From: Nakazawaea peltata
Lineage: Eukaryota > Ascomycota > Pichiomycetes > Alaninales > Pachysolenaceae
DNA: 64,000 nucleotides
Assembly (NCBI GenBank): GCA_001599355.1
Contig: BCGQ01000001.1
Coordinates: 127,135-191,134 of the forward strand
Direction: 5' to 3'
The notes under the pieces are model-generated. The model did no database searches and was not told where the DNA came from. It was given only the letters and a program-made list of their open reading frames with translations. Of the stretch, positions 58,529-64,000 are shown one piece after another; position 1 is the stretch's first letter; each line of letters starts with the position of its first letter. Position numbers and translations under genes: made by a program.

Positions 58529-60163
58529 TTAAAACAAACTAGAATACCAACTCTTCCTATGAAGCTTTTCATTGAGCTTACTAAACTGCTGGAATCTATC
58601 CCAACAATTACCATGTTTCTCACACATCATGAAATTGACAAGGAAATCTCTGTCAGTTTCGTTGTAATGGAAATTCAGTTTATCGCTCAAATACATATTA
58701 GTATTGGAGTCTAAAGACTGTTTATGGTTATATTGTTGGTTCTCAATGTTGATCAAATCTTCCATAGACGAAATCTCTTCATCTTCATCATCATTACAGA
58801 AGTCTTTGGAAAGAGAATTGAACACTCTAATTGGGAAGAACCCGATCTTGGATCTGATCCACGACTGTGTGTTAATTAAGAATTCCAAACAATTTTTTTC
58901 CTCCCTATCATTATTATAGGAGGTATCTAAATGTTCTTGGGACTTTAAACTGAACCCGAATTTGGAAGAACCAGAAGAGTCACTAAGCCATTTCAAATGC
59001 ATCTGCTTGTAGAATACAGGTTCCCATAAAACGTCTAATAATAAATTAGTCCAATGAGATTTCTTGATCAAAAATGAGTTCAAATTGATCCCTGTACAAT
59101 CTTGAGTCAAAATCAAGTCGATCGAATTGTCCTCATCATCGTATTGATCAGTTTTTTCCTTCATTTGTTGTTCTCCATACAAATTGTTAGGATCAAAATA
59201 ATCCATATCACGGTAGACAGAATCCAACTTATCCAAGATCAATTCGTCAATAGAAAGTTCAGGCTCCATGATCAATGTGTTCATATCAATATACCAGAAC
59301 CATTGCTCACATTCTTCAGGGTCCAAATCTGGATCATTCTCTCTCATGATACTACGGATCAAATCGAATTTCTCCCATCCTTCTCTGAATTCGTGCTGAT
59401 ATCTTTTTTGGTAAACGTTTAAATTTTTAACCGAACCTTTTTTCGTGAAAGGAGTGGCACTGGTAATGATCAATTCATATCCATGATATTCTGCGTAGTG
59501 TCTTTTATTCAAAATTGAGAATTTCTCCATCAACCATTGCTCTCTCCTTTTACGGTTCTTGATACCCACTTCTTGATTCTTTCCTAATATTATGTAGATC
59601 TTTCTCTTTGGAGGACTCGACCATAATTTTTTCACCTTTGAAACCAATCCATTCTCCTTCTTATGTTTCTGTTCATAATAATTGTATTCGGATAAGAGTT
59701 GTAATTCTTCTCTTCTCTTAATATCGTTCAAGATACCAGGATTACTTGGCATTGGAGGAGCACCTGGTTTATGATGATTCTTTTTCATTCCCGCATTTCC
59801 AAACCCAACACCTTCATATTGAGTGTTATCTTGTTGAGGTAACAATTTCTTGTTGAGAATGTCATGAAATTCTGGGTCGAGACCCATCAAATCTTTGGTC
59901 AGAAGATCGGCATTTTCCCACAGCAGTTTTTTATCCAGATCTTGTTCAATAGACCATGGCAGCTGATGAGAATGAGATGAGTGTTGCCAAATAAATATAA
60001 GCAGGATGAACAACAGACAAACGATCGCCACGGCTCGAGGTTCCCTCGATCTCAAACGCAGTCTGAAACTTCTATAGCCTAGGATCAAACGGTTTTTCAA
60101 AGGTAAATTCCTTCTTCTCAAGTGGTCCTTGACTATATCCACGTCATTGTCGAGTTCTGACAT
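58529..60163 (-). CDS. MNN10: GT34 alpha-1,6-mannosyltransferase, Mnn10-type
   Basis: Golgi type II membrane enzyme of the M-Pol II complex that extends the N-glycan mannan backbone. A basic cytosolic tail is followed by one anchor (AVAIVCLLFILLIFIWQHS, about 44-62), a stem of about 130 residues and the GT34 catalytic domain from about 185. Matches to yeast Mnn10 include YQHEFREGWEKFDLIRSIMR, ILTQDCTGINLNSFLIKKSH, SWIRSKIGFFPIRVFN, DRDFLVNFMMCEKHGNCWD and the terminal KLNEKLHRKSWYSSLF. The DxD-motif position reads IDMNT where S. cerevisiae Mnn10 has LDLDT, so the second metal-binding Asp is Asn. At 544 residues it is longer than Mnn10 (393), with an extended stem and acidic inserts in the catalytic half. 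Confidence 0.88.
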   Translation of the reverse strand: MSELDNDVDIVKDHLRRRNLPLKNRLILGYRSFRLRLRSREPRAVAIVCLLFILLIFIWQHSSHSHQLPWSIEQDLDKKLLWENADLLTKDLMGLDPEFHDILNKKLLPQQDNTQYEGVGFGNAGMKKNHHKPGAPPMPSNPGILNDIKRREELQLLSEYNYYEQKHKKENGLVSKVKKLWSSPPKRKIYIILGKNQEVGIKNRKRREQWLMEKFSILNKRHYAEYHGYELIITSATPFTKKGSVKNLNVYQKRYQHEFREGWEKFDLIRSIMRENDPDLDPEECEQWFWYIDMNTLIMEPELSIDELILDKLDSVYRDMDYFDPNNLYGEQQMKEKTDQYDDEDNSIDLILTQDCTGINLNSFLIKKSHWTNLLLDVLWEPVFYKQMHLKWLSDSSGSSKFGFSLKSQEHLDTSYNNDREEKNCLEFLINTQSWIRSKIGFFPIRVFNSLSKDFCNDDEDEEISSMEDLINIENQQYNHKQSLDSNTNMYLSDKLNFHYNETDRDFLVNFMMCEKHGNCWDRFQQFSKLNEKLHRKSWYSSLF

Positions 60164-61128
60164 TGTGGTTTAGTTGGTAGGGGTGTCTTGTGAGAATTGA
60201 CGGTAGGGATTAGTTTGAATGAATACAGGGAAAGTACACGCAAGATAGGAGAAAGACGAAAAGAAGGGAAAAGAAGAGAAAAAGAAGGGAAAAAACAGAG
60301 AAAGAGAAGGGAAAAAATAGAGAACACATAGAGAACAAATAGAGGAACAGGAGGAGATCGAGGGCATAGGACATAGGGCATAGAGATATTGACAGAGGGT
60401 AGAAAAACCAAGAGAATATGCAGAAAGACAGAGACAGAATGGAATAGAAGGAATTCACCCGGTCACATCTTAAAATACTCAAAACACTTCCATTACTTCA
60501 TCAACAAACAGATTCTCAAAATTTCATCCCCTCACAATATCAAGAAATATCTAACTAAAATTGTTCTATGTGAGACCTTCCTATTGATGTGGACGTGGTA
60601 CTAAATCTTTTATTCAGGTAAAAATTCCTTTTAAAGATAATTACTTAATTAGGAAATCAAACAAGGATATCAAATCCGCGCAGCCCCTGTCATCTGCAAT
60701 GCTACTTAATAAACTGTTCCTATTCCATTTAGAGCAATTAAATTACTTGCTTGAAGCGGCTTTAGCGAGGGAGTGTAGTGTAGTAGTGGTGGTAGTAGAA
60801 GAAGAAATAGCAGTAGAAGTAGCAGTATCAGCTCCGCATCTCACTTCAGGTCTTATCATCCTCAATTTTAACCTATCACCTTACCCTCTTCCCCTTCTTC
60901 TCCCTTCTCTTCTCCCTCTCCCCTTCTTCACTTACCCTCATTACCGTTATCGCTCATCTTGCGCAATAAATTTCAGCCGAAAAAATCCACCGAACAAATT
61001 ACTCTGAGCAACAGATTAAAAATAGTTCCTCCATTTATTCAACCCCAGTAAAGACCAACTTAACACAGGAGAAGTGACCAAAAGCAGGGCCATTCAGTGC
61101 CGAGAACCTGGAATTTGAAGAATTTACC
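60164..61128. other. Divergent intergenic region between MNN10 and JHD2
   Basis: About 60235-60400 is a purine-rich AGAGAAAAAGAAGGGAAAA tract on the plus strand. About 60755-60830 is a GTAGTAGAAG-type trinucleotide-like repeat. About 60880-60930 is a CCTTCTTCTCCC pyrimidine run, typical of a leader. The frame 60699-61007 that spans the last two is low-complexity and not called. Nothing else is recognised. Confidence 0.6.
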
Positions 61129-63579
61129 ATGAATACCACAATGCCAAGGGTGAATATCCCTGAAATTCGTCAACTGCCCCACCAATATGTGGAGGCGCCC
61201 ACTTTAAGACCCTCCGAATCCGAGTTCAAAGATCCTATTGGATTTTTAAGTCAACCAGATATCATTAACTTGGCCGAAAAATACGGAATCCTCAAGATCA
61301 TACCCCCAAGAGGTTGGAAACCTCCATTCTGTATCGACAAAAACACTTTCAAATTCCATACAAGATTACAGAACTTGAGAGAGTTGAGTATCGAAAATCG
61401 ACCAAGGATCTTCTTCTTCGATAGTTTGAATAACTTTTTGAAGATGAGGCAGAAGGAGAAGTTGAAAAGAGAGAGATTCAAGTTATCTTCGGGACAGTAT
61501 ATCGATTTATATCTGTTATTTGTCGTGGCTGACTACGAATTAAGCCTTTCCAAAGAGAAATATATGGTGAATTGGAGGAAAGTTAATAGACTTTTCCAAT
61601 TACCACCGGATGACCAGCAGTTGAAAACTCTTTATGGCAAGTATTTGAAGAGTTATTCCCGTTACCTTCGGAAGAGAAAGCATTTATTCGGTTCTATATC
61701 TACAGAGCTGGATTCCACTGTTCAATCCGATGAAGATTATTGTAATGTATGTTATAAGAGTGATGACCCGCAACATACACTTATTTGTGATGGATGTGAG
61801 GAGCCATATCATATGAAATGTTTGAGTCCACCTTTGAAAAAGGTGCCTGAAGGTAAATGGTTCTGTGATAACTGTTTAATCGGTACTTTTGACTATGGTT
61901 TCGAAGAAGATTTCGATTCCATCTTCACTGTGGATGATTTCGATAAGCATTGTAAAGAGTTTGAAGAGAAGTATTTCTTGAAACATTTCGGATCCAAATC
62001 CAAACCTTCAATAGATGTTTTGGAGAGAGAATTCTGGAGATTAGTCGACGGTGTCAATTTAGATAAAGAAGATGAACAGTTAGAAGTAAGATATGGAGCT
62101 GATATTCACAGTGAAAACCCGGACGAAGTATCGGGATTCCCTACGAAACAAAGCTCTAAAATCAACCATGATGACTCAAATATAAAGAAATATGTGGATC
62201 ATCTGTTCAACCTTGCGAATTTACCGTTTGCCGAGGGATCTCTTTTAAATTATATCAAGGATTCGGAAATCTCCGGTATGACAGTGCCATGGATTTACGT
62301 AGGATCTCTTTTCTCCACTTTTTGCTGGCATAAAGAGGACCATTATACATTATCATCGAATTACTGTCATTTCGGATCCACCAAGAAATGGTACGGAATC
62401 CCAGCTAAATATGAAAGACAATTCGAAGATATAGTGATAAATTCAGCCCCAGATTATTTCAAAAGACAACCGGATCTTTTACACCAACTTGTGACATTGC
62501 TTTCACCTCAGCAGATTTTCGAGAGACTGAAAGATGAAGAGATGACTATAGTTTATGCTAATCAGAACGAGAATGAATTCATCATCACTTATCCGAAAGT
62601 GTATCATGCTGGGTTCAACTCTGGATTGAATTTCAATGAGCTGGTCAATTTCACCATGCCGTATTGGGTTAACGATGCGGAACGTGCTATCTCCGACTAC
62701 AAACAGGTCCATAAAGAGAATGTGTTCAATTATTATCAACTTTCTTATAGAATCATGGATGAATTTTTGAAGTTATCTACAGAGAGGATCTCATTTTTGA
62801 ACGAAAGATATCATGGAGAATACTTGAAGATGATCAATTTATGTCTTCGAGATTTCACTAGAGAGTTTAATGGTTCAAACAAGCTCAATAGTCAGTTGAC
62901 TGAATATGCCTTCTTAGTAGACCATAGAAGATACGAGCCAAAGACTGTCAAACAAGAACGACTCAAGAAATCGAGAGGAAGAATGAAGAAAAACGAGGAA
63001 GAAGAAGATGACGAATTGTTATGTGATGTTTGTAAGACCTTCCTCTCGTTTAGATGGGTCAGTTTGAGTAATAAAGAGAGGGTTGAAGATCAATTATTGA
63101 CACCAAGTGAAACTCCTGAGGCTTCGAATTGTGAAGAAAATGAGTTCCAAAAGATCATTTCAGAGGCTCAAAGATTATCCTCCGAGGAGCCTTCGACTTC
63201 ATCTGATGAGAAATTGAAAGTGGAGGATACTGAAGATTCGTCTCCTAAAAGAAGAAGATCTCGTAGAATTGAGGCTGCTGTGTCAACTGGAAGGAAAAGA
63301 CACCAAGACGAAGAAGAAGAAGAGCAAGAAATCAAGAAAAAGAAGAAAATGTCAAGACCCGTGACAGTTAAGCTTTGTCTTGATGATTTTTTCAAGCTCT
63401 TGGACCCTAGTTTATATGAGAATCATAAGAAATTGTTTAGGAACTTTGAGAACTATGACAATTTCAAACAACTTTTCATTAACAGGGGGGTTCTTTATAA
63501 TGATTGTGATGAGAGTGAGACTTATAAGTTTATTTGTGATGTGAATGCTAAGTTGAATAAGATACTGTATAATCAATGA
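61129..63579 (+). CDS. JHD2: JmjC histone H3K4 demethylase (Jhd2/KDM5 type)
   Basis: Domains in order: JmjN (about 20-60: LRPSESEFKDPIGFLSQPD, IIPPRGWKPPF); an ARID-like helical region (about 115-180: YIDLYLLFVVADY, NWRKVNRLFQLPPDDQQLKT, LYGKYLKSY); a PHD finger (203-252: YCNVCYKSDDPQHTLICDGC, EEPYHMKCLSPPL, GKWFCDNC); and JmjC (about 381-510: FCWHKEDHYTLSSNYCHFGS, TKKWYGIPAKYE, KVYHAGFNSGLNFNELVNFT). The iron ligands His and Glu (HKE) and the distal His (YHAGFN) are present, so the enzyme should be active on methylated H3K4. A zinc-binding remnant LLCDVCKTF follows at about 632, and the tail has basic NLS-like blocks. Length is 816, against 728 in S. cerevisiae. It keeps more of the KDM5 ARID than I know of in yeast Jhd2. 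Confidence 0.93.
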   Translation: MNTTMPRVNIPEIRQLPHQYVEAPTLRPSESEFKDPIGFLSQPDIINLAEKYGILKIIPPRGWKPPFCIDKNTFKFHTRLQNLRELSIENRPRIFFFDSLNNFLKMRQKEKLKRERFKLSSGQYIDLYLLFVVADYELSLSKEKYMVNWRKVNRLFQLPPDDQQLKTLYGKYLKSYSRYLRKRKHLFGSISTELDSTVQSDEDYCNVCYKSDDPQHTLICDGCEEPYHMKCLSPPLKKVPEGKWFCDNCLIGTFDYGFEEDFDSIFTVDDFDKHCKEFEEKYFLKHFGSKSKPSIDVLEREFWRLVDGVNLDKEDEQLEVRYGADIHSENPDEVSGFPTKQSSKINHDDSNIKKYVDHLFNLANLPFAEGSLLNYIKDSEISGMTVPWIYVGSLFSTFCWHKEDHYTLSSNYCHFGSTKKWYGIPAKYERQFEDIVINSAPDYFKRQPDLLHQLVTLLSPQQIFERLKDEEMTIVYANQNENEFIITYPKVYHAGFNSGLNFNELVNFTMPYWVNDAERAISDYKQVHKENVFNYYQLSYRIMDEFLKLSTERISFLNERYHGEYLKMINLCLRDFTREFNGSNKLNSQLTEYAFLVDHRRYEPKTVKQERLKKSRGRMKKNEEEEDDELLCDVCKTFLSFRWVSLSNKERVEDQLLTPSETPEASNCEENEFQKIISEAQRLSSEEPSTSSDEKLKVEDTEDSSPKRRRSRRIEAAVSTGRKRHQDEEEEEQEIKKKKKMSRPVTVKLCLDDFFKLLDPSLYENHKKLFRNFENYDNFKQLFINRGVLYNDCDESETYKFICDVNAKLNKILYNQ

Positions 63580-63827
63580 AGTGCTGGTGTGCAATTGTGT
63601 GCCCGGCTATGCTATGCCATTTCCCTGTAAGTTGAATAAAATAAGATCTGATTTGTGGGTGGTTAGGCTGAGTCAGGCTGAGCAATTCGTTCCAGCCCGC
63701 CGACCCCTCCGACCCCGCGCGATGAGCAGAATGCGAGCCGGGCACCAGGGCACATCGCGCGCATTTTCCAGACCTCTCAGCAGAAAATTCTTCCTTCTTC
63801 TCATACTTCTCTACCCTACCAAGGCCA
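63580..63827. other. JHD2-SEN34 intergenic segment with paired TGCCCGGC/GCCGGGCAC words
   Basis: TGCCCGGC at 63600-63607 and its inverted partner GCCGGGCACC at 63737-63746 bracket a GC-rich stretch (63690-63760) that must contain the SEN34 promoter. No gene is seen. Confidence 0.5.
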
Positions 63828-64000
63828 ATGGAGTCCTCGATATCACCCCCTTCTCAGGATGAAATGATCCCTTTGACCATTGTAGGTGACAGAATATTGA
63901 TATTCGATATCGAAAATATCAAAAAACTTCGAGATTTAGGAATTCTAGGAATGCTTTCAGGTACTTTACCTGTCCTGGCTCAACAGAATATCTTCTTAGG
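63828..64000 (+). CDS. SEN34: tRNA-splicing endonuclease subunit Sen34, N-terminal part (runs off window)
   Basis: The frame begins MESSISPPSQDEMIPLTIVG and is open to the window edge (57 full codons). The stretch LIFDIENIKKLRDLGILGML, SGTLP and AQQNIFLG matches yeast Sen34 (LVFDIDHIKLLRKWGICGVL, SGTLPTAAQQNVFL). The CTG before AQQN aligns with the first Ala of TAAQQN. Sen34 is a catalytic subunit that cuts the 3' splice site of intron-containing tRNAs, such as the tRNA-Lys at 49.4 kb. The catalytic domain lies beyond the window. Confidence 0.9.
   Translation, partial: MESSISPPSQDEMIPLTIVGDRILIFDIENIKKLRDLGILGMLSGTLPVLAQQNIFL

Noticed and set aside
60699-61007. 102-codon plus-strand frame before JHD2
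   Set aside because: Low-complexity Val/Glu and Pro/Leu runs from simple repeats and the pyrimidine-rich leader.
1-64000. CTG read as serine (CUG-Ser clade) or as leucine
   Set aside because: CTG falls in hydrophobic or small-residue positions and repeatedly at conserved Ala (NTPA, TGAICLD, TAAQQN); no aligned conserved Ser was noticed, and Leu positions use TTG, TTA or CTT instead.
1-64000. Transposons, LTR elements, virus-derived genes, CRISPR arrays
   Set aside because: No reverse transcriptase, integrase, transposase or capsid-like frame, no long terminal repeats, and no spaced identical repeats were seen; the repeats present are short intergenic tandem or motif repeats.

Overview
This is nuclear DNA of a budding yeast (Saccharomycotina). 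Genes are compact and mostly intronless, and every recognisable product has its closest relatives in yeasts (Mbp1, Hmg1, Fpr3, tricalbin, Vma6, Ubc1, Bre5, Dss1, Pop2, Nog2, Luc7, Imp1, Swp1, Pro3, Ilm1, Jhd2, Sen34). The most telling feature is the genetic code. CTG codons repeatedly fall where homologues have a conserved alanine, for example in VMA6, UBC1, IMP1, PRO3 and SEN34. They do not fall at conserved leucine or serine positions. This points to the CUG-Ala clade (Pachysolen, Nakazawaea, Peterozyma and kin). Wherever a standard-code translation shows Leu from CTG, Ala should be read.

Layout. 0-9.6 kb: tail of an unnamed gene, MBP1, a fused hydrolase/tyrosine phosphatase, a C2H2 regulator and a cytochrome b5-like haem protein. 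9.6-19.3 kb: a Zn2Cys6 regulator, HMG1, FPR3 and a spliced RPL6. 19.9-32 kb: a spliced tricalbin, COG8 and VMA6 (divergent), then a cyclic-nucleotide/F-box/LRR protein followed by a 1.4 kb gap with strong inverted repeats. 32-42.9 kb: UBC1, BRE5, a spliced CDC50-family gene, ESF2, DSS1, a nitrilase and POP2. 43-49.5 kb: NOG2 with a probable snR191-like RNA in its intron, a PITH protein, a dienoyl-CoA isomerase, a RING protein, a small membrane protein, LUC7 and an intron-containing tRNA-Lys(UUU). 49.7-54.7 kb: an MFS sugar/quinate-type transporter and an NCS1 nucleobase permease, separated by 1.9 kb of non-coding DNA. 54.9-64 kb: IMP1, SWP1, PRO3, spliced ILM1, MNN10, JHD2 and the start of SEN34.

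Five protein genes are spliced (RPL6, tricalbin, CDC50-family, NOG2, ILM1). Their introns share GTAAGT or GTGAGT donors, a TACTAAC-type branch site and only 9-13 bases from branch site to acceptor. Several conventional start codons lie downstream of longer non-ATG reading frames; the ATG was chosen in those cases. No transposon, virus-derived element or CRISPR array was seen. The genes are unlinked housekeeping functions, as is normal for yeast. The ribosome-biogenesis genes (FPR3, ESF2, NOG2) share A/T-rich RRPE-like and PAC-like promoter words, which also occur, unexpectedly, before the mitochondrial nuclease gene DSS1.
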